NCBI GenBank assembly: GCA_019638595.1
Contig: JAHBTJ010000031.1
Location: forward strand, 1 to 64,000
DNA length: 64,000 bases
Source of the DNA: Chitinophagaceae bacterium
GTDB taxonomy: Bacteria > Bacteroidota > Bacteroidia > Chitinophagales > Chitinophagaceae
Direction: 5' to 3'
A model generated the notes under the pieces. It was given only the letters and a program-made list of their open reading frames with translations, was not told the DNA's origin and did no database searches. This document shows, piece by piece, positions 28,397 to 37,470 of this stretch. Every line of letters begins with the position of its first letter. Positions within the stretch are counted from its first letter, which is position 1. Made by a program: the position numbers and the translations under genes.

Positions 28397-29638
28397 ATGA
28401 ATATACCATCCATATTACAGGAATTCCAGGATAAGATGCATACAGCATTTCCGGCGCTGTATGCCGAGGCAGACGAATATGAGCGGATAGGTATCAGTTT
28501 GTGCCTTATTCCCATCATACAATCCGACCTTTTAGATAACATGATCAAACAGGAGTTTGGTTCAGAGGGCGATTTTCCACTGGCCGGTGGCGTCCGCGGC
28601 GCACAGCATCGCGGCATCCTGCCTACCGGTGAAACCTGGATGTACTGCTGCTGCGGCAATGATACGGAGAGGCGTATTCAATTCATTCAAAGCATCCCCC
28701 AATATTTGTCGCATCCTTCGGCACTGCTCAATATCGAAGCTGCTTTACCCGGAGAGCCTTTCCTGTCCGGCCGCCTGGCATTCAGCAGCTATTTCAGAAA
28801 GCGGTACCAGGAGCATTCGCTGGTATACGAGCAACGCTTCAGCAACCTGAGCCTGGGCGGGTTTATCTCCACATCACTCACGCTGAACGACCTGGTGCTC
28901 ACAGCGCCGGTTAAACGCAGCATCGAGGAGATCAGGCACTGGCAATACTTCCGGGAACATGCCGCTAGCAACCTGCCATTTTCAAAGCGGCTGAAGCAGG
29001 GACTGAAGGTGATCTTCTTCGGCAAGAGCGGTACGGGCAAGACCCAAACGGCAACGATCGTTGCACAGGAGTTAGGCAGGCCCATCTATCGCATTGATCT
29101 GTCGCAGATCGTTTCAAAATACATTGGCGAAACGGAGAAGAACCTGTCTAAGATATTCGAGGCGGCGGAACATAAAAGCTGGGTATTGTTCTTCGACGAA
29201 GGCGATGCGTTGTTTGGCAAAAGAACATCTGTAAACTCTTCAAATGACCGTTATGCCAACCAGGAGGTAGCGTACCTGCTACAGCGGATTGAGGATTACC
29301 CGGGTATTATCATTATATCTACCAACATGAAGGAGAATATTGATCCGGCATTCCTGCGGCGGTTCCAGATACTGGCAGAGTTTCCTATGCCCGATAAGCA
29401 CCAGCGCGGCAACATATGGAAAAAGCTGCTTTCGGAATTGCCCGGCGCTATTGCCCCGCTCTCTGCTGAGGAATGGGAAGAAATTACCAAAACGGAATTA
29501 AGCGGAGGCTCCATTACAAACATCGTTCATTTTGCACTTTTAAAAGCGCACTATTTACAAACTGTTGTTGATTTTTCTATCATCAGGGAAGGTATCATCC
29601 GCGAATTAAGAAAAGAAAACCGGTTAACCAGCTTATAA
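28397..29638 (+). CDS. AAA+ ATPase of the injection system (Pvc15/Afp15-like)
   Basis: A C-terminal AAA+ ATPase module carries Walker A GKSGTGKT (209-216), Walker B LFFDE (264-268), sensor-like STNMKENIDPAFLRRF and an arginine finger. About 190 residues with no recognised motif precede it. Afp15/Pvc15-like ATPases are needed for particle assembly and cargo loading rather than for contraction. It starts six bases after the cargo gene, which supports a role in loading that protein. It is the last gene of the operon; the next gene is separated by about 90 bases and begins a secreted protein. Confidence 0.93.
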   Translation: MNIPSILQEFQDKMHTAFPALYAEADEYERIGISLCLIPIIQSDLLDNMIKQEFGSEGDFPLAGGVRGAQHRGILPTGETWMYCCCGNDTERRIQFIQSIPQYLSHPSALLNIEAALPGEPFLSGRLAFSSYFRKRYQEHSLVYEQRFSNLSLGGFISTSLTLNDLVLTAPVKRSIEEIRHWQYFREHAASNLPFSKRLKQGLKVIFFGKSGTGKTQTATIVAQELGRPIYRIDLSQIVSKYIGETEKNLSKIFEAAEHKSWVLFFDEGDALFGKRTSVNSSNDRYANQEVAYLLQRIEDYPGIIIISTNMKENIDPAFLRRFQILAEFPMPDKHQRGNIWKKLLSELPGAIAPLSAEEWEEITKTELSGGSITNIVHFALLKAHYLQTVVDFSIIREGIIRELRKENRLTSL

Positions 29639-29730
29639 AGGAGCGGAAAATGTCCGGCCAGATTATCAACCGCATAACATTTATCTTTTCCATTCCGCTT
29701 CCTACCTTTAATCAAAATTTTACGTCAGCA

Positions 29731-30930
29731 ATGAAAGGAATTATTTTATTTCTCGGGTTCAACCTGGTAGGTACAATACTTTACGCTCAAAAGCTTCCAC
29801 CTGCTAACCCCAATGCAACTACTATCTTATACAGAAAAAGCCTGAACGACAGGGATAAGTACCCGGAGCTGCTATTGAACAATGTTGCATGCCGCTTTAC
29901 GGCAGAGGGGCTGGTAGTTACCGGGAATACAAATACGGTTCAACTGAATAAATATTATTCATTGGGAGAGCGGCTGGTTCGTTATCATGTTCGTTTTGCC
30001 AGTAACACGAAAGCTGTTTTCAAAAGCAGCACAGGAGATTTTAAAGCTATAGTAGATGTTCCCGGGCAAACGCTTTCTGTAGAAACGAACCCTGCCGTAT
30101 GGAAGCACGTAAAAATAGATCCTGCCAGCGAATACCTGGTAGAGATCCGGCGCGTTTACCAGCAGTCCACAGTAATCCTTACCGATCTTTCTACAGGCGA
30201 GGACCAGGAATTAACAATTAACGGAAATGGCGCCGGAGGCGTTGGTGAAGGGGCTACCGGCAGTGAAAGCGGCATCGTACACCAGTGGGATTATTATTGC
30301 TTTGGATTATTAGAAGGCGCCTCTTTAACTATAAAACAAATATGCGTACAGGCAATGGAGTGTGATCTTACCTTACTCATATACGGCGATTCACAAACCC
30401 AACCGGAGGGCTATTTTCCCGCAAAAGATTTTCCATTGTCGTGGACCCAGCTAATAATGCAGCATGTAAAAGGCAGGGCAATGTCGAGCGGCCGTAGCGG
30501 ATGCACCATCAAAGAAGTGCTGGAGCGCATTAAAAATGAGCTGCCATATGTAAAAGCAAAGTACGTAATGGTTACCATTGGCACCAACGGGGGCAATACC
30601 GAGCATAATATAAGCGAGCTGGTAGAATATATCCTGGCCAATGGCTCCATTCCTGTTTTAAATAATATCCCCGCTAATGAGCATGCTTCCCAACTGGAGG
30701 TAAACCCGCTGATAGAAAAAATAAGAAAAAAATATGGTATCAACGGGTGCAGGTTCGATATACCCACTTCTGTTAACCGGGAGGGTAAAGAAGTAGATAA
30801 AACCACGATGTGGCATGAAGACTATACCGCCATTAATAACTGGGGCCATTATTATCATCACCCCAACGTAAAAGGCTCGCGCCTCATGTTTCTCCAAACA
30901 CTGATTGATATACCGGAAATATATGAATAA
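29731..30930 (+). CDS. Secreted SGNH/GDSL hydrolase
   Basis: From the ATG at 29731 the product begins with a typical signal peptide (MKGIILFLGFNLVGTILYAQ); a longer reading from 29650 would put 27 extra residues before it and is less likely. The remaining protein has a beta-rich N-terminal part (about 1-200) and an SGNH hydrolase fold: IYGDSQTQ (Ser), SGRSGCTI, VTIGTNGGN and HHPNVKGSRLM (His). It is about 400 residues. It may be an esterase acting on acylated sugars in the periplasm or outside the cell. It lies just after the injection operon but has its own likely promoter region, so I do not count it as part of the particle. Confidence 0.85.
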   Translation: MKGIILFLGFNLVGTILYAQKLPPANPNATTILYRKSLNDRDKYPELLLNNVACRFTAEGLVVTGNTNTVQLNKYYSLGERLVRYHVRFASNTKAVFKSSTGDFKAIVDVPGQTLSVETNPAVWKHVKIDPASEYLVEIRRVYQQSTVILTDLSTGEDQELTINGNGAGGVGEGATGSESGIVHQWDYYCFGLLEGASLTIKQICVQAMECDLTLLIYGDSQTQPEGYFPAKDFPLSWTQLIMQHVKGRAMSSGRSGCTIKEVLERIKNELPYVKAKYVMVTIGTNGGNTEHNISELVEYILANGSIPVLNNIPANEHASQLEVNPLIEKIRKKYGINGCRFDIPTSVNREGKEVDKTTMWHEDYTAINNWGHYYHHPNVKGSRLMFLQTLIDIPEIYE

Positions 30931-31010
30931 CACTTAAAACGTTCCGTAAAATACAGGATCAGGCAGTGGTCTATGAGATTTTCTTATCCGCATAAAAGCA
31001 CATTAAAAAA

Positions 31011-31040
31011 CCCCGGTAAAAGATACCGGGGCTTTTAATT
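31011..31040. terminator. Bidirectional terminator between convergent genes
   Basis: CCCCGGTA (31011-31018) pairs with TACCGGGG (31024-31031) across a five-base loop. A-rich bases before it and CTTTTAATT after it let it act in both directions, between the SGNH hydrolase gene and the convergent OmpA gene. Confidence 0.85.
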
Positions 31041-31060
31041 ATCTGAAGTTTGCTTTGCTG

Positions 31061-32404
31061 TTAATTATAATGCAGTTTCAGGTCAACACGGCGGTTTTGT
31101 GCACGTCCTGCCGCGGTTTTATTATCAGCTATGGGCTGATCCTGTCCAAAACCGGCGGATACAAGCCTGTCGGGATCTATACCGCCTTTGGTTGTCAGGT
31201 AGTCAAGCACCGCTTTAGCTCTTGCTTCACTGAGTACCTGGTTTTTATCGGGTTTACCGGTATTATCGGTATGACCTTCGATATCCAGTTTAAGGTTAGG
31301 ATCTTCGTTCAATATCTTGGCAACCTCATCCAGCGATTTGTTCGATTTTGCCAGCAGTTTTGAGCTGCCTGTAGCAAAGAATACGTTTTTCGCTGCCACA
31401 TCTATTCTCTTCTTCACTTCTTCCTTAATTTCCGGACAACCCTGGTTGCTTGCGGGACCGGCCAACGCAGGACATTTATCTTCTTCATCATTCACCCCAT
31501 CACCATCTGTATCCGGTATGGGGCAGCCGTTGTATTTAGCAACACCTGCTTCATTAGGACATTTATCTTCCTCATCATTAATACCATCACCATCCGTATC
31601 AGGTATAGGACAGCCATTGTACTTGGCCAATCCCTTTACATCAGGACATTTATCATCCTTATCAGGTATACCGTCGCCATCTGTATCGGGGCAACCGTTA
31701 AACTGTGCCAATCCTGCAACTGTAGGACAGGCGTCAATAGAATCAACGATTCCGTCATTATCGGTATCAGCCGGAGGAGGAGGAGGAGGGATTACTTTAG
31801 GCTCTTTTTTCTCAAACAAAGAACCGGCTACGCCAAAGCTGTAAAAAAGATGATTGGCAGTAGTACCGGAAGTAACAGCTACCCTGTATTGCGCGTTCAG
31901 GTTAATGTAAGCCTGGTCAAGCAGGTTTAGCTGAATACCAACGCCCAAAGGCACATAAGCGCCCCAGTAGCCATTCCACTGGGAACCGCCTACCCCTGCA
32001 GTGAGGTAAGGAGATACCCAATATTTATCACTTAAAAGCTTAGCGTTGATATTGGCATCCAGTTCGGCCAGCAGTTTATCATTACCACCCTGTGGCTTAT
32101 CGGGCACCGGATAATCAACAAAAGTGCCACCCAGGCGCGCCATGAAATCCAGATGATCTGTTAACCCCTGGAAATACGACAATGCCAGCCCGGGGCTCAT
32201 ACGCCCTGTTTTGTACCACTGTTTGTCTTTTAACACCTGGCTTAAAGATGTATTTTTTAAATCCTGGGCAGTTTGAAAATCGTGAAAAGTAAATGCGAAA
32301 CCAAATGCCGGTTTTTTCTTATAAGGATTTTTTATCGCATTTTCCTGAGAGAACGCAACAGTGAATAAACACAGTGCGGCAAAAAGCATAATGGGCCTTC
32401 TCAT
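31061..32404 (-). CDS. OmpA-family outer-membrane protein with thrombospondin type-3 repeats
   Basis: The 447-residue precursor starts with a signal peptide (MRRPIMLFAALCLFTVAFSQ) and an N-terminal beta-barrel-like part (about 25-210). Four acidic calcium-binding-type repeats follow (DTDNDGIVDSIDACP, DTDGDGIPDKDDKCP and two DTDGDGI/VNDEEDKCP). The C-terminal OmpA domain (NVFFATGSSKLL, IEGHTDNTGKPDKNQ, GRAQNRRVDLKL) should bind peptidoglycan and tie the outer membrane to the wall. It is a common Bacteroidota architecture. A strong promoter lies just upstream and the gene appears monocistronic. Confidence 0.95.
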   Translation of the reverse strand: MRRPIMLFAALCLFTVAFSQENAIKNPYKKKPAFGFAFTFHDFQTAQDLKNTSLSQVLKDKQWYKTGRMSPGLALSYFQGLTDHLDFMARLGGTFVDYPVPDKPQGGNDKLLAELDANINAKLLSDKYWVSPYLTAGVGGSQWNGYWGAYVPLGVGIQLNLLDQAYINLNAQYRVAVTSGTTANHLFYSFGVAGSLFEKKEPKVIPPPPPPADTDNDGIVDSIDACPTVAGLAQFNGCPDTDGDGIPDKDDKCPDVKGLAKYNGCPIPDTDGDGINDEEDKCPNEAGVAKYNGCPIPDTDGDGVNDEEDKCPALAGPASNQGCPEIKEEVKKRIDVAAKNVFFATGSSKLLAKSNKSLDEVAKILNEDPNLKLDIEGHTDNTGKPDKNQVLSEARAKAVLDYLTTKGGIDPDRLVSAGFGQDQPIADNKTAAGRAQNRRVDLKLHYN

Positions 32405-32436
32405 AAATTGAATTGTTGGTTAATTAAAAGGATGTG

Positions 32437-32468
32437 CAAAATTATATGGTTGCTTATTAAAGTTCAAA
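32437..32468 (-). promoter_or_regulatory. Bacteroidota-type promoter of the OmpA gene
   Basis: Reading the minus strand, TTTG (32468-32465) is followed after exactly 20 bases by TAATTTTG (32444-32437). This matches the Bacteroidota sigma-factor consensus TTTG / TAnnTTTG and puts transcription start about 25-30 bases before the ATG at 32404. Confidence 0.8.
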
Positions 32469-32485
32469 TATTTATCTCAGTTCTC

Positions 32486-32893
32486 CTATTTAAGTGCCTG
32501 CGCTACCGGCTTTTCCACTACTTCAACACTCACTTTTGTCAGTCCTTTCTTTAAAAAGCCCAATTGCCTTGCAGCCTCTTTCGACAAATCAATCAAACGT
32601 TTGTTTTTAGGGTGCATTCTGTCGGTAATCTGAACTATGACGGATTTTTTGTTGTGAAGGTTGCGTACCCTCACCCAGGTTCCTAAAGGAAGTTTATTAT
32701 GAGCTGCCGTTAGTTTGCGCTCATCAAACCTTTCGCCATTGGCCATCGGCCTGCCATGGAACTTCGCTCCATAATAACTGGCAATGCCATAATGGACTTT
32801 TTTCTCCTTCCCGGCGGCTTTTGTTACCTGCTGGGCCGAAGCAACCTGAAAAAATAAATGTAAACATATAGTCAGGACAAGATTCAACCTCAT
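32486..32893 (-). CDS. rlpA: Septal ring lytic transglycosylase RlpA-like protein
   Basis: The protein has a signal peptide when started at 32893 (MRLNLVLTICLHLFF...SAQ); an upstream Met at 32914 would add seven residues before it. The mature part is a single double-psi beta-barrel RlpA domain: GIASYYGAKFHGRPMANGERFD, AAHNKLPLGTWVRVRNL, VIVQITDRMHP and IDLSKEAARQLGF, with the conserved catalytic-type Asp and Glu. It lacks a SPOR domain. RlpA proteins cleave or bind naked glycan strands at the septum or wall. The OmpA gene follows, but with its own promoter. Confidence 0.92.
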   Translation of the reverse strand: MRLNLVLTICLHLFFQVASAQQVTKAAGKEKKVHYGIASYYGAKFHGRPMANGERFDERKLTAAHNKLPLGTWVRVRNLHNKKSVIVQITDRMHPKNKRLIDLSKEAARQLGFLKKGLTKVSVEVVEKPVAQALK

Positions 32894-33016
32894 GTTAGTG
32901 CAGTTGATTTTCAAAAAATAGCTGTACCCGTGCTAAACGTACACATTGCCAAAGTATTATATAAAAAAAACAATACTGAACAATGGTTCAATAATCCTGC
33001 CCGAAATCGTGGAACC

Positions 33017-34693
33017 CTAGTTCTTTACAAAGTATTTATTTCGCGCCAGTTTGTCATCCGCATAAATATCTTCGTAGAAAATAATTTTTCCTTCGTTCGC
33101 TTCCGCAGAAAAATACCGTATAAATACGGGAATTTTAGCAGAAAAGTTAACCGTGTGTTTCTCTTTTCTCTTCATCCATGCCGCCAGCGTATCGGGTTTA
33201 TAACGAACAGAGTCGTTTTTTACCAGGTATTTGTACAGCTTTTCCCATTGCTGCACCCTTACACAGCCGTGGCTCAAAGCCCTGCTGGAACGGGCAAAAA
33301 GTCCCCGGGCATTGGTATCGTGCAGGTATACGCTGTATTTGTTACGGAAGTTGAATTTAATAACCCCTAAGGAATTGTCATCGCCTTCGCGCTGCTTGAG
33401 CAAATAAGGAAAATTGTTTTTATTCAGCTTGAACCAGTTAATGGTAGCAGGGTCTATAATACTGTCATTTTTATCTACCACCATCAGGTTTTGCTTGTCA
33501 AGGTAACCTACATTTTTCTGGATCTTAGGCAGCATTTCTTTAAAAATAATACTGTAGGGCACGGTCCATTGAGGAAAAATAATAAAGTTCGTCATTTCGC
33601 TGGTTAGCACCGGCGTACGGGTTGCAGGTTGGCCAACCACCACTTTCGATTCAAACTTCAATGTATCGGCATCCCATAAGCGTAATTTAAAAGAAGGAAT
33701 ATTCACCCACACATACCTGCGGGGTAATGTATCCGTCATCAGCTTATAACGGTCAAGGTTAATTGCTATCCTGGTAAATCGTTCCCGGTCGTTATCATTT
33801 AAAGAACCCACTACCATGGGTCCCGCTTTTCCATCCACCTTCAGCTTTTTATCTTCCTGGTAGGTACGCACCGCTTCAGCCAGTTCGGCAGTATCCGCGC
33901 TCCTGTCGTTGAACGCTATATATCCTCCTTCATACAAGCGGGCTTGTAATTGTTTTAAAAACAAAGCAGAATCCTCCGGTATCTCCAGCGGGTAGGTAAT
34001 GTAAGTATAAACCTTTCTATCCATCGAATCAAGGAACGGTTTGATGGCATGCCGTAATTCCCGGTAAGGTTGCAGTTGGGGTTCCAGGTCTTCAAGTAAA
34101 GGCGTGAGTACTTTTTGCTGATGAACGTTTTGCAGCAGTGCAACATACAATGAATCAGGCAAAGTAGTATCTTTTCTCAAAGTAATGCTGTCTTTTTCCA
34201 GCCGGCCCAGCTTTAAATGTTTTGCAATCTGCACGAATGCATCTGTAAACATTACGTCTGCCCGCGCCCACATTGCGGCATCCATCATAGAGGCGGAATC
34301 GGTTTTTAATGCCTGGTGAATATGCCGGAGCGATGAAAAATGATAATCCATAGGAAACAACCCGTACAGCTCACAGTTCTTAATGAAATCATACAATGAA
34401 TCCGCCAGGGCATTCCATTGCTTCTGATCACTCCAGGTTCTTAATGAATCTTTCGTATCGTACCATTTTTGCACGGTCTCTATCATACCAAAGCGCACGC
34501 TGTCGTTCAGCTCACCTTTATTTTCATGGGCAAACTGCAAAACAGCCTTTATATTTTCATATGTTTTTTTATTGAGGTTTTCCGGCTCTTTCACAATTTC
34601 CACCGGTTTGGGTTCATGCGGGGTGTTGTTGCAGGCCACAACAACAAGAAATATCAAACAGATATAGCCAATATTGAGTTTTTTTGATTTCAT
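33017..34693 (-). CDS. L,D-transpeptidase (YcbB/LdtD-like lipoprotein)
   Basis: The ATG at 34693 gives a lipoprotein signal ending in LVVVAC, with the lipidated Cys; a 14-codon longer reading from 34735 would spoil it. The 558-residue protein has an N-terminal scaffold (about 30-270), a peptidoglycan-binding stretch (AVRTYQEDKKLKVDGKAGP) and a C-terminal YkuD L,D-transpeptidase domain with the catalytic motif SRALSHGCVRV. The layout matches YcbB/LdtD enzymes, which form 3-3 crosslinks in peptidoglycan. The gene lies alone on the minus strand. Its position beside rlpA and the OmpA gene suggests an envelope cluster, though each is likely transcribed separately. Confidence 0.92.
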   Translation of the reverse strand: MKSKKLNIGYICLIFLVVVACNNTPHEPKPVEIVKEPENLNKKTYENIKAVLQFAHENKGELNDSVRFGMIETVQKWYDTKDSLRTWSDQKQWNALADSLYDFIKNCELYGLFPMDYHFSSLRHIHQALKTDSASMMDAAMWARADVMFTDAFVQIAKHLKLGRLEKDSITLRKDTTLPDSLYVALLQNVHQQKVLTPLLEDLEPQLQPYRELRHAIKPFLDSMDRKVYTYITYPLEIPEDSALFLKQLQARLYEGGYIAFNDRSADTAELAEAVRTYQEDKKLKVDGKAGPMVVGSLNDNDRERFTRIAINLDRYKLMTDTLPRRYVWVNIPSFKLRLWDADTLKFESKVVVGQPATRTPVLTSEMTNFIIFPQWTVPYSIIFKEMLPKIQKNVGYLDKQNLMVVDKNDSIIDPATINWFKLNKNNFPYLLKQREGDDNSLGVIKFNFRNKYSVYLHDTNARGLFARSSRALSHGCVRVQQWEKLYKYLVKNDSVRYKPDTLAAWMKRKEKHTVNFSAKIPVFIRYFSAEANEGKIIFYEDIYADDKLARNKYFVKN

Positions 34694-34943
34694 GAATTTG
34701 CCTGCAAGGTTTGCAACAAAAAAAAGCGTATTCATTATTACGGGTTGGGTGTGATGCTTATTTATTATGAACTAAAAATGAAAAAGCGCTCAAAAATAAG
34801 CGTTTATACAGATTTTTTCTATACCGCAAAGGTTTATTATCATTGCGCAGCTTAAACAGGCAAAACGGCATTCTTACGATTAAATTTTTCCCGTATCAAG
34901 GTTTTTCCTTGTTTTAGCTTATTTTCCTGTGTAATTATTGTTT

Positions 34944-35744
34944 ATGAAACACGGTTGGTTGCATCAAAAAAGCATTGTAGTGATTGGCGGAACTTCCGGA
35001 ATGGGATTAGCCGCTGCCTTATCATTTATTGAAGAAGGCGCTAATGTTGTAGCGGTAGGCCTTGATGAAGCCGGTTGCCGGGAAGCAGCCGGCCGGTTCA
35101 ACAACCAGGGGGTTACAATTTGCGCAGATGCCACAGAGCCGCTAACGGCCGTTAAAGCCATTAAAACATGCGCCCAAACCTTTGGCAGCTTTGACGGACT
35201 ATACCATGTTGCCGGTGGAAGCGGCAGGAAAATGGGTGACGGTCCTTTACATGAGCTGACATTGAACGGATGGAATAAAACATTTGAGCTCAACCTCACT
35301 TCCCTTATGCTTTCTAACCAGGCAGCAGTAAAGTGGTGGCTTGAGCATGAAAAGCCCGGAACCCTGCTCAACATGAGCTCGGTACTCGGTGTTTCTCCTT
35401 CATCCGCCTATTTTGCCACGCACGCGTATGCGGCCTGCAAAGCTGCCGTAGCGGGTTTTACCAGGTCGGTTGCCGCATATTATGCAAAAAATAATATACG
35501 CGTTAACGCTATAGCGCCGGCGCTTGTAGAAACGCCGATGGCGCAACGGGCTGCCACCAACGAAGCTATCATGTCGTTTGTAAAAACCAAACAGCCGCTC
35601 GACGGTGGCAGAATAGGAAACGCAAACGACCTGAACGGGCTGGCGTGTTATTTCATGTCGGATCATTCAAAATTTACCACGGCGCAAATAGTATATGTAG
35701 ATGGAGGATGGGGAGTAAGCGACGGACAAATTGCAAATTTTTAA
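34944..35744 (+). CDS. SDR-family oxidoreductase
   Basis: The protein is a short-chain dehydrogenase with a Rossmann fold: IVVIGGTSGMGLAAAL (TGxxxGxG-like), NMSSVLG, and the catalytic YAACK pair after THA. The C-terminal part (NAIAPALVETPM, MSDHSKFTTAQIVYVDGGWG) is typical of the family, so it probably oxidises or reduces a hydroxyl/keto sugar or polyol with NAD(P). The ATG at 34944 is preferred to the upstream TTG. It opens a plus-strand set of five genes: the kinase follows nine bases later. The substrate cannot be told from sequence. Confidence 0.9.
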   Translation: MKHGWLHQKSIVVIGGTSGMGLAAALSFIEEGANVVAVGLDEAGCREAAGRFNNQGVTICADATEPLTAVKAIKTCAQTFGSFDGLYHVAGGSGRKMGDGPLHELTLNGWNKTFELNLTSLMLSNQAAVKWWLEHEKPGTLLNMSSVLGVSPSSAYFATHAYAACKAAVAGFTRSVAAYYAKNNIRVNAIAPALVETPMAQRAATNEAIMSFVKTKQPLDGGRIGNANDLNGLACYFMSDHSKFTTAQIVYVDGGWGVSDGQIANF

Positions 35745-35753
35745 ACCAGCGGT

Positions 35754-36647
35754 ATGAAAGCAATTGGCATAGACCTGGGCGGAACTAATATTAAGGGAAT
35801 ATTAATGACCGGAGAAGGCGGAGTAGTAAAAACCCTGCAAACGGAAACGAACGAAAAAGATGAAAAGCACTGGAAATCTGCCATCAGGAACATGGTGCAG
35901 GATCTCCGGGCAGAAGAAAAAAATACGGACATACCTGTTGGGTTATCCGCTCCGGGTTTAGCAGGCGATAACAACGACCGGATTGTATTGATGCCGGGCA
36001 GGCTGGCAGGACTTGAACACTTTATATGGAGTGATTTTTTACAAACTCCTGCCTGGGTATTAAACGACGCGCATTCGGCGTTAATGTGCGAAGCTACATT
36101 CGGCGCGGGCAAGGGTTATAAAGATGTTGTAATGCTTACCCTGGGCACGGGCGTGGGTGGCGGGGTGATGATCAATGGAGTATTACACCAGGGCTTATTG
36201 AACAGGGCGGGTCACCTGGGGCATATAACGCTTAATGCCGACGCCGATTTTTTTGATGTTACCAATATGCCGGCCAGCCTTGAAGAAATAATAGGCAACT
36301 GTAGTATTGAACGTCGCTCTTTAGGACGGTATTCCTCTACTTACCACCTGGTGCAGGACTATAAGAAAGGAGATGTTTTTGCAGTGTATACCTGGCTGCA
36401 TTCCGTTAAGCGATTGTCGGTAGCGTTAAGTGCTTTTATCAATATCATTTCGCCCCAAATTATAATATTGGGCGGCGGTATAGCAGAAGCGGGAGAAGAC
36501 CTGTTTGGCCCGTTAAGATCTTTTATGGATGTTTTTGAATGGTATCATGCGGATGTAAGAACCCCTGTGCTACAGGCGACCTTTAATGAATATTCGGGAG
36601 CCGCGGGAGCCGCGGCCTTTGCATTGCATAAAACTAAAACCAGTTAA
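35754..36647 (+). CDS. ROK-family sugar kinase
   Basis: The 297-residue protein is a ROK kinase, with AIGIDLGGTNIKG (phosphate 1), DIPVGLSAPGLAG, NDAHSALMCEATFGAG, MLTLGTGVGGGVMING and the GHLGHITL stretch. The CxCGxxGCxE zinc motif common in ROK proteins is absent and is replaced by TNMPASLEEIIGNC. Family members phosphorylate glucose, N-acetyl-hexosamines or related sugars. It follows the SDR gene by nine bases and precedes the SIS gene by 16 bases, so the three are probably co-transcribed and act on the same sugar. Confidence 0.88.
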   Translation: MKAIGIDLGGTNIKGILMTGEGGVVKTLQTETNEKDEKHWKSAIRNMVQDLRAEEKNTDIPVGLSAPGLAGDNNDRIVLMPGRLAGLEHFIWSDFLQTPAWVLNDAHSALMCEATFGAGKGYKDVVMLTLGTGVGGGVMINGVLHQGLLNRAGHLGHITLNADADFFDVTNMPASLEEIIGNCSIERRSLGRYSSTYHLVQDYKKGDVFAVYTWLHSVKRLSVALSAFINIISPQIIILGGGIAEAGEDLFGPLRSFMDVFEWYHADVRTPVLQATFNEYSGAAGAAAFALHKTKTS

Positions 36648-36663
36648 TCATTAATTATTAGTT

Positions 36664-37443
36664 ATGAACGTGATATGGGATTATCTTCAACACACAAAAA
36701 AAATTGTTGAGCAGGCCGAAAAACAGCAGGAGCTGATTCAGCAGGCGGCCGCATGGTTTGCCGATAGTATTTTAAAAGGCAGGATGGTACATGTATTTGG
36801 GTCAGGACACAGCCGCATTATGGTAGAAGAAATGTGGCCACGCTATGGCTCATTTCCCGGCTTTAACCCCATAGTAGAGCTGTCGCTCACCTTCCACAAC
36901 CTGGTAGTAGGCGCTAACGGTCAGCGTCAGGCGATGTTCCTGGAAAATGTGGAAGGGCTTGCCGAAAGGATCTTACGCAACTTCGATATACAGGAATCGG
37001 ACTGCGCTTTAATTATATCTTCCAGCGGATGTAATATAGTACCCATTGAAATAGCTGAACTTTTTCAACGCAAAAAAGTAAAAGTAGTAGCCATTATTAC
37101 AGAAAAGCATGCCGCCGCTTCCACAAGCAAAAGAAAAGACGGTAAAAAGCTGAACGACTTTGCCGACCTGGTGCTTGATACCGGCGCTCCCGTAGGCGAT
37201 GCTATGGTGTACATCCCCGGACTGGAAACTCCCGTTGCCCCCGGATCAACAGTAGGAGGCGTATTGCTGGTAAACAGCATTAAGGCCGAAGTTGCCCGGT
37301 TATTAACTGCCGCAGGACAACCACCTAAAGTATTAACCGCCGGCTGCATTGTGGGCAACGAAAAAGCGAAAGAGCTGTTTGAAAGCGCTTATGATGAACA
37401 CGCCCATCGCCTGGCAAACTTATACAAAAATGTAGGTAATTAA
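36664..37443 (+). CDS. SIS-domain sugar-phosphate-binding protein
   Basis: The 259-residue protein is a single SIS domain of the UPF0309/SIS_2 kind, with HVFGSGHSRIMVEEMWPRYGS, CALIISSSGCNIVPIEIAEL and KVVAIITEKHAA. These bind phosphosugars and often isomerise or deaminate them. It has no DNA-binding domain, so it is not a RpiR-type regulator. Placed directly after a ROK kinase, it most likely acts on the phosphorylated sugar that the kinase makes. Confidence 0.88.
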   Translation: MNVIWDYLQHTKKIVEQAEKQQELIQQAAAWFADSILKGRMVHVFGSGHSRIMVEEMWPRYGSFPGFNPIVELSLTFHNLVVGANGQRQAMFLENVEGLAERILRNFDIQESDCALIISSSGCNIVPIEIAELFQRKKVKVVAIITEKHAAASTSKRKDGKKLNDFADLVLDTGAPVGDAMVYIPGLETPVAPGSTVGGVLLVNSIKAEVARLLTAAGQPPKVLTAGCIVGNEKAKELFESAYDEHAHRLANLYKNVGN

Positions 37444-37470
37444 ACCCATTTAAAACTATAATACAACAAT

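Larger units (their letters stand above)
5124..29638 (+). other. Extracellular contractile injection system (eCIS) operon
   Basis: Sixteen consecutive plus-strand genes separated by at most about 70 bases, many overlapping by 1-11 bases, encode a phage-tail-like contractile particle and one probable cargo. The presence of a DUF4255 cap protein, a Pvc15-like AAA+ ATPase, a tape-measure protein of the CIS type and a DUF5908-like protein, and the absence of TssJ/L/M-like membrane proteins or ClpV, place it with eCIS (Afp, PVC, MAC) rather than a classical type VI system. The order differs from Afp/PVC: the cap gene is first rather than last, PAAR precedes gp25, and the cargo gene lies between the tape measure and the ATPase. 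Sheath and tube genes are fewer than in Afp (one sheath, two tubes). Confidence 0.9.

Noticed and set aside
5124-29638. Type VI secretion system or prophage
   Set aside because: No TssB/C pair, ClpV or TssJLM genes, and no capsid, terminase, integrase or lysis genes; cap, tape-measure and ATPase genes fit eCIS better.
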